DNA from: Pleomorphomonas sp. JP5
GTDB taxonomy: Bacteria > Pseudomonadota > Alphaproteobacteria > Rhizobiales > Pleomorphomonadaceae
Length of the DNA stretch: 64,000 nt
Assembly (NCBI RefSeq): GCF_023721815.1
Contig: NZ_JAMDLI010000021.1
Location: 62,001 to 126,000 of the forward strand
Direction: 5' to 3'
Of this stretch, positions 8,591-19,458 are shown piece after piece. The notes beneath the pieces are model-generated. The model made no database searches and was not told the DNA's origin. It saw only the letters and a list, made by a program, of their open reading frames with translations. A program made the translations under genes and the position numbers. Each line of letters begins with the position of its first letter. The stretch's first letter is position 1.

Positions 8591-8967
8591 GGTAAGTCTG
8601 CAACCTGGTGGCTGCAGTGACCTAGAGGCGTGCTTTCGGAAAGTGAGCTGGGTTTCCGTCGGCTCGATGTTGTCGTTATGCCCTTGTCACCGAAGCCACG
8701 CCAGCGGCAATCGCCGCCCCGTCGCCAAGTCTTGCCAAGTCGTGAACGGGATCCGCCTTACCTTGTCATTTATGACAATACCAACGAGAGAATGGAAAGC
8801 TTACCTGGGCCAATTTGTCTCAATTTCGGCCTCCTGAGGGCAACAGGATGAATATTTCACTTACGATTTCTGTAAAATAAGTCTCTCCCAAGTTCATATC
8901 CCGTTTCTCATGCTCATTTTCTGAAGTTTCATGTTTCCCGGATACGTTGTCCTTCAGAATAATCCGC
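8591..8967. other. Non-coding gap upstream of the HD-GYP gene
   Basis: No convincing gene is seen here. The 3' half is clearly more AT-rich than the surroundings, as expected of a promoter region. The perfect palindrome TTGTCATTTATGACAA lies at 8763-8778. I could not pick a convincing -35/-10 pair. Confidence 0.5.
8763..8778. promoter_or_regulatory. Palindromic candidate operator
   Basis: TTGTCAT and ATGACAA form a perfect 7-base inverted repeat separated by TT, inside the AT-rich region about 190 bases before the HD-GYP gene. The short spacer suits a homodimeric helix-turn-helix regulator. It is not an FNR/FixK box, which would need TTGAT-N4-ATCAA. Confidence 0.45.
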
Positions 8968-10029
8968 ATGGAAACCGTCATGAAGCTCCTCCTGGTCGAC
9001 GACAATCCAAGTAATCTCTTCATGCTCGGCAAACTGGCGCAGAGCTCAGGTATCGCCGACGTGCAGTCGTTTCGCGATCCCCTGCAGGCACTCGACGAGG
9101 CCCGCCGGACCTGCTTCGACCTGATCATCGTCGACTACATGATGCCGGGAATGGATGGGCTCACGCTCATTCGCGAGGTGCGCAGCCTCCCCGATTATGT
9201 CGATGTGCCCATTGTCATGGTCACCACCGTGGACCAGCGCGAGATCTGCTATGCCGCACTCGAAGCCGGCGCCACCGATTTCCTGACCAAGCCCGTCGAC
9301 ATGGCCGAAGCCAAGGCTCGCCTTCGCAACCTCGCCATGATGCGGGAAATGCAGAACAAGCTCCGAGACCGCGCCGACTGGCTGCAGACGGAGATGCAGA
9401 AAGCCTCCTACGACCGATCGGGCCTTGAAGAGGAGATCATCCTGCGTCTCGCGCGTGCCGTCGAGCGTCGAGATCCTTCGATCGGCAGCCACCTTGTGCG
9501 TGTCTCCCGCACCGCTCGCGAACTCGCCGAAGAACTTGGCCAGGGCGAGCCCTATTGCCAAGACCTCTACGTCGCCTCGCTGATGCATGACATCGGCAAG
9601 CTCGGCCTTTCCGACGACCTTCTCTACAAGACCGGTCCGTACACGAGCGACGAACGCCGCCGGATGCAGGAACACACGCTGATCGGCGGCGAAATCCTCG
9701 AGGGATCGAGATCGCGCGTCATCCGCCTTGCCGCCGAGATCGCCGAGACCCACCACGAATTCTGGAACGGTACCGGCTACCCGCGTGGCCTCAAGGAGAC
9801 GGCGATCCCACTTGCCGGACGCATTGTCGCCGTGGCCGACGTGTTCGATGCCCTGACGTCGGAGCGACCTTACAAGACAGCTTGGACGGCCGAGGAGGCG
9901 GCCCGCTACATTGCCGACAACGCCGGCCAGCAGTTCGATCCAGAAGTCGCGAGGGCATTTTCGCTGCGCTACTTCCGCATCCTGAAGATCCGGGAACAAG
10001 GCGGGGCGCCCTTCGGCTTCGCCGCCTGA
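8968..10029 (+). CDS. Response regulator with HD-GYP cyclic-di-GMP phosphodiesterase domain
   Basis: A 353-residue two-domain protein. Residues about 5-125 form a receiver (LLLVDDNPSN; phospho-acceptor Asp in IIVDYMMPGMDG; conserved Lys in LTKPVD). A short helical linker follows, then an HD-GYP domain with HDIGKLGL, the HHEFWNGTGYP block and GRIVAVADVFDALTSERPYK. HD-GYP domains hydrolyse cyclic-di-GMP, so phosphorylation probably lowers this messenger. The ATG at 8968 is used; an ATG four codons later is equally possible. The hybrid kinase begins 34 bases downstream and is the obvious partner, an arrangement like RpfG/RpfC of Xanthomonas. Confidence 0.92.
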   Translation: METVMKLLLVDDNPSNLFMLGKLAQSSGIADVQSFRDPLQALDEARRTCFDLIIVDYMMPGMDGLTLIREVRSLPDYVDVPIVMVTTVDQREICYAALEAGATDFLTKPVDMAEAKARLRNLAMMREMQNKLRDRADWLQTEMQKASYDRSGLEEEIILRLARAVERRDPSIGSHLVRVSRTARELAEELGQGEPYCQDLYVASLMHDIGKLGLSDDLLYKTGPYTSDERRRMQEHTLIGGEILEGSRSRVIRLAAEIAETHHEFWNGTGYPRGLKETAIPLAGRIVAVADVFDALTSERPYKTAWTAEEAARYIADNAGQQFDPEVARAFSLRYFRILKIREQGGAPFGFAA

Positions 10030-10063
10030 CTTCTAGTGCGTTTCTTGCCGGACCCGATCCATC

Positions 10064-12604
10064 GTGACGACCACCACTCCTTCTTCATCCGGACTTGGCA
10101 CCGGAAAGACCACGGCGCAAGACCGTCCGCTCAGGGGCGCGCTCCTGTATGTCGTCGTCGGCTTTCTGTTCCTTGTATCCGCCGTCGCTGTCTTTACCAT
10201 CCTGATCCGCCAACAAGCCGACGTGGCGAATCTCGAGGAGACGCGTACGCTGGCCGCAGCCTATCGGCTCGACAGGGCGGCCGAGAAACTGCTGCGCTCG
10301 GTGGAGACGGCACGACGGGATCCTTCGGAGACCAACGCGCAAACGGTCATCGCGCGCTTCGTGCTGTTCGGCGCTACGGCGCGCGACTTCATGACATCCG
10401 CCCCCGACCGCACCAGCATCGACGCTGTGACGAAGATCGTTGCCGACGCCAAGACACTCATCGATCGTCTTGATGGCGCACGGAAGATCGACCCTCAAGC
10501 TCTCGATGCTCTCGGCATCCGCCTGGGCGACCTTCCCAGCCTCACATCGCGTCAAGCCGCTTACGCAGAAGCGGCGGAGACGGCCGCCCGTTCCGAAGAG
10601 CGCATGCTCCGCGAGAAGCTCTACCGCGTACTTGTCGTCCTCGTCGGCGCGCTGACGCTCTCCATGTGCATCTTCATTTTCAGCCTGATCCGGCAGATCC
10701 GCGAGATCTGGAGCTCGCGGCTGCGCCTCGAAGCGATGGCAGCCGAACTCAAGCAGGCCGTTGCCGCCGCCGAAGCGGCCAATCAGGCGAAATCGGCCTT
10801 TCTCGCCACGATGAGTCACGAGATCCGCACACCGATCAATGGTGTGCTCGGCATGGCGCATCTCCTCAAGGATACGCAGCTCGATGCCGAGCAGCGCGGT
10901 TTTGCCACCAACATCGAGACCTGCGGGCGCAGCCTGATCGCTCTCGTCAACGACATCCTCGATTTCTCCAAGCTGGAGGCTGGTTCTTTCGACGTCGATC
11001 GGGTCGTGTTCGATCCGGTGAGCACTGCCGAAGCGGCCATCTCGATGGTGGAAGCCTCCGTTCGCGAGAAAGGGCTCGTCGCCGTGTTGGCGCCTGAGAT
11101 CGCCATGAGCGCCCGCTATTCGGGCGACTCGACGCGCGTCCGGCAGGTGCTGATCAACTTCCTTTCCAACGCGGTCAAGTTCACCGAAAGCGGCCTGATC
11201 GCCGTACGAATTCGCGAAGTGAGCGGTGGTGACAAGCCGATTGTGCGTTTCGAGGTGGAAGACACCGGAACAGGAATTTCCGAAGAGGGGCAAAAGCGCC
11301 TGTTCAAGGAGTTCTCGCAGGTCGACGCTTCGATCACCCGTCGCTTCGGTGGTACCGGCCTCGGGCTCGCCATCAGCCGGCGCATTGTCGAGGGACTTGG
11401 CGGGACAATTGGCGTCACGAGTCGGGAAGGACGGGGATCCACGTTCTTCTTCGAGCTACCGCTGGCGCGAGCCGAGGCAGCCGACCTCGATCCTGCTCCG
11501 CTCCACGGCGCCAGCGTTTGGGTGAAAGGGCGAACCACCGCCGAAGCCGCGGCAATCGTCACAACTTTCGCCTATTTCGGTGCCCATACCACGGAAGACG
11601 AGTCCGGCGCCGACATCGCGGTCATCGTCACGACGCTGCCGCCTGACCATCAACGCGCGCGCCTCGATATCGCCTTCTCGCAGACGGCGCCCCGTGTCGT
11701 CGGCAAACCCGCCCGCCCCGCCAATACCCTGACGCCGGCCATCGTTGCCGCCTCGATCGCCGGCAGTCTCGCAACGGAAGACAAGTGTCGCGCCCCGGGC
11801 GAAGACGCCGCCGTGCCGAAAGGCCTGAGGGTGCTGGTGGTCGAGGATAACCGCATCAACCAACAAGTGGCGCTGCGCCTCCTCTCCCGACTCGGCATCG
11901 AAGCCGCGCTGGCCGAGAACGGCGCCGAGGCGCTGGCCATGGTCAACGCTCGCGATTTCGACATCGTCTTCATGGACATGCAGATGCCGGTGATGGACGG
12001 GCTGGAGGCAACGAGAGCCATTCGCCGCTCTAGCGGGCGCGGTCGCAACGTGCCGATCGTCGCGATGACCGCCAATGCCTTTGCCGCCGACCGCGAGGCC
12101 TGCCTCAAGGCCGGCATGAACGGCTTCCTGCCCAAGCCCGTCGAACGGGACGATCTGCTATCCGTTCTCGCGGCCCTCCCCGAGGGAAGTGTGCCCGTGA
12201 CGCGGGCACCCTCCACCGCCGAGGCAGTCCGCGGGGAAACGGTCAATCGGCGACGGATCGACGCACTTCTGCGCGAGCTTGGTCCGGAAGATACGGCTTT
12301 CCTGCTCGACTCCTTCGCTACCGACGTCGCCAGTCTTCTTGCCGACCTGTCGGAGGCGCTCGAACGCGGCGACACCGAACTCGCCAAGCGCAGTCTGCAC
12401 ACGCTGAAAGGCGCATCAGCCAACGTCGGCTTCGACGACCTGTCGCGGCAGGCAGCGGCGTTGATGGCCGATCTGCCGGATCCCGACGTCGGCGCCCTCG
12501 GCAAGCTGATGATGACCATCGCCAGCGCCGGCAGCGTCGTTTCCAACCTCAAGGCGGGGTTCGCGAAAGAGTCCCGGACCGGCGAGGCGCTGGCAGCTCA
12601 ATAG
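10064..12604 (+). CDS. Hybrid sensor histidine kinase with receiver and Hpt domains
   Basis: An 846-residue inner-membrane kinase. Transmembrane helices at about 25-48 and 187-209 bracket a helical periplasmic sensor of about 140 residues. The dimerisation domain has [15 protein letters not shown] with phospho-His near 252. The ATPase domain has the N box ([13 protein letters not shown]), EDTGTGIS and [16 protein letters not shown]. After a degenerate receiver-like stretch comes a full receiver ([21 protein letters not shown]) and an Hpt domain with [13 protein letters not shown] (His near 778). The GTG at 10064 is the start. The order kinase-receiver-Hpt matches RpfC-type phosphorelay kinases, but the sensor region differs from the five-helix RpfC input. 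Its stop overlaps the kdsA stop by seven bases. Confidence 0.92.
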   Translation: MTTTTPSSSGLGTGKTTAQDRPLRGALLYVVVGFLFLVSAVAVFTILIRQQADVANLEETRTLAAAYRLDRAAEKLLRSVETARRDPSETNAQTVIARFVLFGATARDFMTSAPDRTSIDAVTKIVADAKTLIDRLDGARKIDPQALDALGIRLGDLPSLTSRQAAYAEAAETAARSEERMLREKLYRVLVVLVGALTLSMCIFIFSLIRQIREIWSSRLRLEAMAAELKQAVAAAEAANQAKSAFLATMSHEIRTPINGVLGMAHLLKDTQLDAEQRGFATNIETCGRSLIALVNDILDFSKLEAGSFDVDRVVFDPVSTAEAAISMVEASVREKGLVAVLAPEIAMSARYSGDSTRVRQVLINFLSNAVKFTESGLIAVRIREVSGGDKPIVRFEVEDTGTGISEEGQKRLFKEFSQVDASITRRFGGTGLGLAISRRIVEGLGGTIGVTSREGRGSTFFFELPLARAEAADLDPAPLHGASVWVKGRTTAEAAAIVTTFAYFGAHTTEDESGADIAVIVTTLPPDHQRARLDIAFSQTAPRVVGKPARPANTLTPAIVAASIAGSLATEDKCRAPGEDAAVPKGLRVLVVEDNRINQQVALRLLSRLGIEAALAENGAEALAMVNARDFDIVFMDMQMPVMDGLEATRAIRRSSGRGRNVPIVAMTANAFAADREACLKAGMNGFLPKPVERDDLLSVLAALPEGSVPVTRAPSTAEAVRGETVNRRRIDALLRELGPEDTAFLLDSFATDVASLLADLSEALERGDTELAKRSLHTLKGASANVGFDDLSRQAAALMADLPDPDVGALGKLMMTIASAGSVVSNLKAGFAKESRTGEALAAQ

Positions 12605-13455
12605 GCCTCGATGAGCGCCCGCCCCTTGGCGGCGACGTCGAGCGCCTTGAGATCGGACAGAAGCGGTGCGATCCACGGCAGCGGCAGCATGTTTGGCCCA
12701 TCCGATGGCGCCCGGTCCGGATCGTCATGCGCCTCGATGAACACGGCCGAACACCCGACCGCGACGGCCGCCCTGGCGAGCGCGGGAGCGAAGACGCGCT
12801 TTCCACCCGAGGATGAACCACGTCCGCCGGGTTCCTGCACCGAGTGGGTGGCGTCGAAGACCACGGGATAGCCGGTTTCGGCCATGGTCGGCAGCCCTCG
12901 GAAATCGGTGATCAGGGCACCATAGCCGAAAGACGTGCCGCGATCGGTGAGGAGGATGCGCTCATTGCCGGTCGAAGCCACCTTGTCGGCGACATTCTGC
13001 ATGTCCCACGGAGCCAGGAACTGGCCCTTCTTGACATTGACCGCCTTGCCGGTCTCCCCGGCGGCGATCAGCAGATCGGTCTGCCGGCAGAGAAAGGCGG
13101 GGATTTGCAAGACGTCGACCACTTCACCCGCTCGGCGCGTCTGCTCGATATCATGGACGTCGGTGAGAACGGGACACCCCAGACGGCCTCGGATCTCGGC
13201 AAGGATGGAAAGCCCCGCGTCGATGCCAACGCCACGCGTACCCTTCAGCGAGGTGCGGTTGGCCTTGTCGTAAGAAGCCTTGAACACGAAGGGCACACCG
13301 GCCGCCTTGGCCGTATCCGCAAGGAAGGTGGCGATCTTCAGCGCATGTTCGCGGCTCTCGATCTGACAGGGGCCGGCGATCAGCACGAAGGGAGCGGCGT
13401 TGTCAAAGGTGACGGAGCCGACGGTGACGGCTTTTTGCGGCGTGGCGACGGCCAT
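12598..13455 (-). CDS. kdsA: 3-deoxy-8-phosphooctulonate synthase (KDO-8-P synthase)
   Basis: A 285-residue enzyme condensing arabinose 5-phosphate with phosphoenolpyruvate to give KDO-8-phosphate, the precursor of the lipid A-linked KDO sugar. Family blocks seen are [45 protein letters not shown] and [16 protein letters not shown] at 13455 gives the usual KdsA length; the upstream extension to 13644 runs into galE. It lies 64 bases downstream of galE on the same strand, so the two are probably co-transcribed for envelope sugar synthesis. Confidence 0.96.
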   Translation of the reverse strand: MAVATPQKAVTVGSVTFDNAAPFVLIAGPCQIESREHALKIATFLADTAKAAGVPFVFKASYDKANRTSLKGTRGVGIDAGLSILAEIRGRLGCPVLTDVHDIEQTRRAGEVVDVLQIPAFLCRQTDLLIAAGETGKAVNVKKGQFLAPWDMQNVADKVASTGNERILLTDRGTSFGYGALITDFRGLPTMAETGYPVVFDATHSVQEPGGRGSSSGGKRVFAPALARAAVAVGCSAVFIEAHDDPDRAPSDGPNMLPLPWIAPLLSDLKALDVAAKGRALIEAY

Positions 13456-13519
13456 GGGCGGGAACCTTTCCGGAAGGAGGACGCCCGGCCTTTGACTGGC
13501 CGGGCGTGACGCGTTTGAC

Positions 13520-14512
13520 TCAGCGCAGGATATTTCGGCCAGCCAGTGACTTTTCCCAAGCCAGGGCGTGGCTGACGATGGTGTCGAGATCGTCGAGCTT
13601 CGGCTGCCAGCCGGTGATGGAGCGCAACCGGCTCGAATCGGCAACCAGCGACGGCGGATCGCCGGCGCGGCGCGGCGCCATGCGGACGGGGAAGTCCACG
13701 CCCGATGCGCGTTTCACTGCGTCGATCACCTCGAGCACCGAGAAGCCACGGCCATAGCCCGCGTTGGCGACGAACGTGTCGCCACCATCCATCAGGTGCT
13801 TGAGCGCAAGGACATGCGCCTCGATGAGATCGCTGACGTGGATATAGTCCCTGAGGCAGGTCCCATCCGGCGTGGGATAGTCGGTGCCGAACACGTCCAT
13901 GCCGTCGCGCTGGCCGAGGGCAGCCTGGGCGGCGATCTTGATGAGATGGGTGGCGCGTTTGCTCGACTGACCCGTGCGACCCTTCGGATCGGCTCCGGCG
14001 ACATTGAAATAGCGCAGTGCCGCGTAGCGGAAGCCATAGGCAAGGGCGCTGTCGCGCAGCATGATCTCGGTCATCCACTTGGACGAGCCGTAGGGCGAGA
14101 CCGGTCCGAGCGGCACCGTCTCGTCGATCAGATCGACGCCTGGTTCGCCATAGACGGCAGCCGTCGAGGAGAACAGGAAAGCCTTGACCTTGCCGCGCAC
14201 GGCCGCCGCGATCAGCGAGCGCGATTTGACCGTGTTGTTCTCATAGTAGGATAGCGGATCGGTCACCGAGTCGGGGACCACGATCGACCCGGCGAAGTGG
14301 GCGACGGCAGTGATGCCGTGATCGGCGATCAGCTTGTCGACCAGATCGCCGTCGCCGATGTCGCCGACGACCAGCGTCGCCGCACCGGGAATGACGGCGT
14401 CGTAGCCGGTCGAAAGGTTGTCGAGCACGACAACGCTCTCGCCGTGATCGACGAGGGCATGCACCATGTGGCTGCCAATATAGCCGGCGCCACCGGTCAC
14501 CAGAATGGACAT
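13520..14512 (-). CDS. galE: UDP-glucose 4-epimerase
   Basis: A 330-residue short-chain dehydrogenase-fold epimerase interconverting UDP-glucose and UDP-galactose. The NAD-binding GGAGYIGSH motif is at the N-terminus and the catalytic Tyr-Lys pair is in SPYGSSKWMTE, with LRYFNVAGAD further on. ATG at 14512 follows GAGGAGTTCTCA, a good ribosome binding site, so the longer reading to 14539 is rejected. It precedes kdsA in what looks like a two-gene envelope-sugar operon. Confidence 0.95.
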   Translation of the reverse strand: MSILVTGGAGYIGSHMVHALVDHGESVVVLDNLSTGYDAVIPGAATLVVGDIGDGDLVDKLIADHGITAVAHFAGSIVVPDSVTDPLSYYENNTVKSRSLIAAAVRGKVKAFLFSSTAAVYGEPGVDLIDETVPLGPVSPYGSSKWMTEIMLRDSALAYGFRYAALRYFNVAGADPKGRTGQSSKRATHLIKIAAQAALGQRDGMDVFGTDYPTPDGTCLRDYIHVSDLIEAHVLALKHLMDGGDTFVANAGYGRGFSVLEVIDAVKRASGVDFPVRMAPRRAGDPPSLVADSSRLRSITGWQPKLDDLDTIVSHALAWEKSLAGRNILR

Positions 14513-14644
14513 TGAGAACTCCTCGGATCCTATCGGCACCTTTTCGGGGGTACCGGAAGCGAGACTTCTCTATCGCCCGTTTGGCTTTGCTTTTCCAGTG
14601 GGGCGATACCGAGGAGACGCAAATGTCCGTCAAGGCCATGCCCA

Positions 14645-14669
14645 CTGAAATTCATGTGCACATTTTCAG
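14645..14669. repeat. Nested palindrome upstream of galE and the receiver gene
   Basis: The self-complementary decamer ATGTGCACAT (14654-14663) is flanked by CTGAAA (14645-14650) and TTTCAG (14664-14669), offset by three bases. It lies in the divergent galE/receiver gap and could be a regulator site. There is no T-run, so a terminator role is unlikely. Confidence 0.35.
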
Positions 14670-14682
14670 CCAGTAGGGGAAA

Positions 14683-14697
14683 TTAACGGCTCGTTAA
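14683..14697. promoter_or_regulatory. Putative CtrA binding box (TTAA-N7-TTAA)
   Basis: TTAACGGCTCGTTAA matches the full alphaproteobacterial CtrA consensus TTAA-N7-TTAA and is also a perfect inverted repeat. It lies 91 bases before the start codon of the receiver/ATPase-like gene. CtrA is the essential cell-cycle regulator of this class, and gcrA is encoded elsewhere in the window. Confidence 0.55.
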
Positions 14698-14788
14698 CTA
14701 CTTTTTTCGCAGTTTCCTGCATATTTTTCAATGTCCGCGGTGAAGATGCGATTCGATAGCCGGGGCCGGAGAGGGAAGAGGATCGTTC

Positions 14789-15847
14789 ATGGCTCGACTG
14801 TCGGGGCCGTTCATTCCAGTCATCGAAGACGCGGCGATACGGCGACTCCGCCTAGTCGACGCGTCGGATACCGGCGTGGAACGGCGGGCGATCACCGTTC
14901 TTCACATTGGCGATACGCCGGAGGATACTTTCCTGATCGGCCGCCTCGTCGGCGCGCTGCCCAGCTTCGCCGCCACTTTCGTGGCCGCCGGCACCCGAGA
15001 GGCGGCGCTTTCCGCATTGTCGCGCCAGCCTTGCGATGTCGTGCTATGCGAGTTCTGGATGGCCGGATGCACCACCATGGCGTTGATCGACGAGATCAAG
15101 CAGGTTGCGGACGTGCCGGTGATCCTGACCTCGGCGCTCGACAATGACGACATCGAACTGATCGGCCGCCGGGCCGGCGCCGATGGGCTTCTCACCAAGA
15201 GCGATCTGGCGGTGGCAACGCTCGACAGGGTTTTCTCGACGCTGCTCCCGCGGCGTCAGGCCCCGCGCCGCGACGCGGCGGCGATGCTCAGGGAACTGAT
15301 GTCCAACCTCTACGCTACCGGACTCGCGCTTCGCCCCGAGCGGGGCCGCCACCGGATGGCGGACCAGGAGGCCAGGCGAGCCGCCCTCGTTCGCTCGATT
15401 GCCGACCTGGAGGCCGCCAGCCGGTTCGGTGCCGGTGTTCAGCGCTTCGACGCCATCCCCTTCTTTGTCGATGCGGTGAAGAAGCAAGACCTCAGAGCCG
15501 GGGCAGGGGGCAACATTACTTTCCTTGCCCCCTCGCTGCCGCTGCCGATCGAGACCAGCCCAACGCTCTATGCCGACCTTGTCGAAGGCTTCCTCGCTGA
15601 AGCCGGTGATGCGGCGGCGGCGGGCGGCGTGGCAACCGTCTCGCTCAGAGCATCGTCCGGCCGCCTTATCGCTACGGTTCGCCAGTCGGGCAGGGAGCCC
15701 ATCGTGGGGGATGCCGAAGCGCGAGCAGCCGCGGCCGAACGACGCCTGCTGATCGAGGGGCTGGCGAGAGCTTGTGGCGGCGTGGTGACGTTTTCGGCCA
15801 GAAACGGGCATGCCCTTGAGGTCCCGCTTCGTCTATCCGGCACCTAA
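14789..15847 (+). CDS. Degenerate response-regulator protein with C-terminal ATPase-like domain
   Basis: A 352-residue protein. Residues about 35-145 form a receiver fold (ITVLHIGDTPEDT; ILTS; conserved Lys in LLTKSDL), but the phospho-acceptor position reads VVLCEFWMAG, with Glu88 where Asp is expected. The C-terminal half has a pattern (ETSPTLYADLVEGFLAEAG, then VSLRASSGRLIATVRQSG) like a reduced histidine-kinase-type ATPase or dimerisation domain, without a clear phospho-His or G boxes. It may be a phosphorylation-independent regulator or pseudokinase. AAGAGGA upstream of ATG 14789 supports the start. The galE gene is divergent and a CtrA box precedes this gene. Confidence 0.7.
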   Translation: MARLSGPFIPVIEDAAIRRLRLVDASDTGVERRAITVLHIGDTPEDTFLIGRLVGALPSFAATFVAAGTREAALSALSRQPCDVVLCEFWMAGCTTMALIDEIKQVADVPVILTSALDNDDIELIGRRAGADGLLTKSDLAVATLDRVFSTLLPRRQAPRRDAAAMLRELMSNLYATGLALRPERGRHRMADQEARRAALVRSIADLEAASRFGAGVQRFDAIPFFVDAVKKQDLRAGAGGNITFLAPSLPLPIETSPTLYADLVEGFLAEAGDAAAAGGVATVSLRASSGRLIATVRQSGREPIVGDAEARAAAAERRLLIEGLARACGGVVTFSARNGHALEVPLRLSGT

Positions 15848-17607
<1,760 letters not shown>

Positions 17608-17640
17608 TATCCAGTCCCGCGTGAGGGCGGCGCGCCGCCC

Positions 17641-18060
17641 TCACGATGCCGTCGCCAGATCTTCCACGCCAACTTCCAGCACCTGCAGTTGGCGCGTCTT
17701 GCCATCGCGATCCGCCCAATCGATGCTCTGTCCGGCAGTCAGACCGATCAGTGCGGCTCCAACCGGCGTCAACACGGAAATGCGCCCCTGCTCGATGTCC
17801 GCCTCGCCCGGGTAAACCAGGCGAATGGTCCTCGGCTCGGCTCCATCCAGGCTGAAGCGCACGACCGCGCCCATACGCACCGTCCCCTCCGCCAGTCGAT
17901 TGTCCGCGACGACGCGCGCCCGATCGAGCTCCGCGGCCAACTGGTCGGCCGCCTTGGGATCGCGATCGGCGAGCGCATCGGCGAGATTGGCAAGACGCTC
18001 GTGATCCGACCGGGCGAGCGTGATGGCCGGCAAGCGACGCCGGCGTGTGGTTGTTGTCAT
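17641..18060 (-). CDS. rnk: Nucleoside diphosphate kinase regulator, GreA/GreB-like
   Basis: A 139-residue protein with a short helical N-terminus and a C-terminal GreA/GreB fold (VRFSLDGAEPRTIRLVYPGE, then ISVLTPVGAALIGLTAGQ), as in Rnk. Rnk binds RNA polymerase and influences nucleotide and polyphosphate levels. Of two ATGs, 18060 is chosen because GGAGG lies seven bases upstream; at 18066 the same site would abut the codon. A terminator-like hairpin with a T-run sits directly upstream of the ribosome binding site. The gene is convergent with gdhA. Confidence 0.88.
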   Translation of the reverse strand: MTTTTRRRRLPAITLARSDHERLANLADALADRDPKAADQLAAELDRARVVADNRLAEGTVRMGAVVRFSLDGAEPRTIRLVYPGEADIEQGRISVLTPVGAALIGLTAGQSIDWADRDGKTRQLQVLEVGVEDLATAS

Positions 18061-18077
18061 GTTCATTCCTCCAAAAG

Positions 18078-18103
18078 AAAAAAGGGCCGCTCTCAGGCGG
18101 ACC
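18078..18103 (-). terminator. Intrinsic terminator-like hairpin just upstream of rnk
   Basis: Read on the minus strand, GGTCCGC (18103-18097) and GCGGCCC (18090-18084) pair with one mismatch around a six-base loop and are followed by six T (18083-18078). It lies immediately before the rnk GGAGG. It could end the upstream recR operon transcript or act as an attenuator in the rnk leader. Confidence 0.6.
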
Positions 18104-18383
18104 TGATTTGAGAAAGCTGGGGGTAGGTGTCGCGCAGCGATGGCGGCTGGAAAACCGGCAGCAGAGCCTCACGGCCTGCGCGCGACATGCGGGACCGTGA
18201 GATCAGTATCCCGCGACGGGATAGATCCTGCAAAGCACTCGGAGGTGGTTGGTCCGCGGTTCCATGTCCGGAAAGATCGGCATTCGATCGGCTAAAGTCA
18301 AGCCGGCCTTATTGGACCACCGCCAAATGCCGCCAGTTGCCGGCCTCGGCTTTCGGACGCTCGCGCCTCGTTCGGCGCCGCAA
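18104..18383. other. Gap between recR and rnk without a recognisable gene
   Basis: About 280 bases downstream of recR. I see no conserved coding sequence and no tRNA. Short open frames here lack family motifs. It probably holds the rnk promoter. Confidence 0.4.
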
Positions 18384-18989
18384 TCAGAACGGCGTACGTG
18401 AGCGTATGGCCGCCGTCAGCGTGCCCTCGTCCAGATAGTCGAGCTCTCCGCCCACCGGTACGCCATGAGCAAGGCGCGTCACCTTGACGTCGAGGCCGTC
18501 GAGGCGATCGGTCACGTAGTGCGCGGTCGTCTGGCCGTCGACGGTGGCATTGACGGCGAGAATCACTTCCTTGACCGCCGGATCGGATGCCCGCTCGACG
18601 AGGCCGGCGATGTCGAGATCGTCAGGCCCGATGCCGGAGAGCGGCGACAGCACACCGCCGAGAACGTGATAGCGGGCGTTGACGGCACCGGCCCGCTCCA
18701 GTGCCCAGAGGTCGGCAACGTCCTCCACCACGACGATCACCGAGCCGTCCCGTGTCGGATCGGTACAGACGGTGCAGGGATCAGCGGTGTCCACATTGCC
18801 GCAAACCGAACAGACGCGCACATGATCGTGGACGGTGCGCATGGCGTCGGTCAGCGGGGCGAGCAACTGTTCGCGCTTTTTGACGAGTTGCAGCGCCGCG
18901 CGACGGGCCGAGCGCGGCCCGAGGCCGGGCAGACGGGCAAGCAGCTGGATCAGCCGCTCGATTTCCGGTCCTGTCACGCGTCGGGCCAA
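18384..18989 (-). CDS. recR: Recombination mediator protein RecR
   Basis: A 201-residue protein that works with RecO/RecF to load RecA on gapped DNA. The N-terminal helix-hairpin-helix ([20 protein letters not shown]), the four-Cys zinc finger ([16 protein letters not shown]) and the Toprim region ([15 protein letters not shown]) are all present. Length matches the family. It is the last gene of the dnaX-ybaB-recR operon. Confidence 0.97.
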   Translation of the reverse strand: MARRVTGPEIERLIQLLARLPGLGPRSARRAALQLVKKREQLLAPLTDAMRTVHDHVRVCSVCGNVDTADPCTVCTDPTRDGSVIVVVEDVADLWALERAGAVNARYHVLGGVLSPLSGIGPDDLDIAGLVERASDPAVKEVILAVNATVDGQTTAHYVTDRLDGLDVKVTRLAHGVPVGGELDYLDEGTLTAAIRSRTPF

Positions 18990-19061
18990 GGCGATCTCCG
19001 CTCAAAGCACGGGCTCCGAAACGGCCAGACCGTCCGAAAAACCCGTGCGTCACCAAACCTG

Positions 19062-19388
19062 TCAGAAGGGCAGCTTGAAGCCGGGGGGCAGCGGCAGCTT
19101 GCCGGTGACCGCCTGCATGCGCTCGGCGACGAGAGCGTCGACATGCGACTTCGCGTCAGTAAAGGCAGCAACGATAAGATCCTCGACGATCTCGGCCTCC
19201 TCCGGCTTCATGAGCGAAGGATCGATGCGAAGCCCTTTCATTTCGCCTTTTCCGGTGACCGTGACCGAAACGAGGCCGCCACCGGAGGTCCCCGTAGCTT
19301 CAGTCTTGGCGATTTCCTCCTGCGCCTCGGCCATGCGGGCCTGAAGCGCCTGAGCTTCCTTCATCATCTTGCCGATGTCGCCGAACAT
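19062..19388 (-). CDS. ybaB: YbaB/EbfC family nucleoid-associated protein
   Basis: A 108-residue DNA-binding protein that forms a tweezer-shaped dimer and coats the nucleoid. The start [20 protein letters not shown] is typical, and the core ([19 protein letters not shown], then [14 protein letters not shown]) fits the family closely. It sits between dnaX and recR on the same strand, the standard bacterial arrangement. Confidence 0.96.
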   Translation of the reverse strand: MFGDIGKMMKEAQALQARMAEAQEEIAKTEATGTSGGGLVSVTVTGKGEMKGLRIDPSLMKPEEAEIVEDLIVAAFTDAKSHVDALVAERMQAVTGKLPLPPGFKLPF

Positions 19389-19458
19389 GTCTCTTCTCCC
19401 GGTGGATCAGTCTTGTCGCCAGATGGCCGCTCCGGCCGCCCTTGTCAACGGCGTCGGA

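Noticed and set aside
8630-8851. 73-codon open frame between the GH3 and HD-GYP genes
   Set aside because: No ribosome binding site, no family motif and low-complexity Arg/Pro content; the region looks like promoter DNA.
14645-14669. Nested palindrome as an intrinsic terminator of galE
   Set aside because: It lies upstream of galE, not downstream, and no T-run follows.
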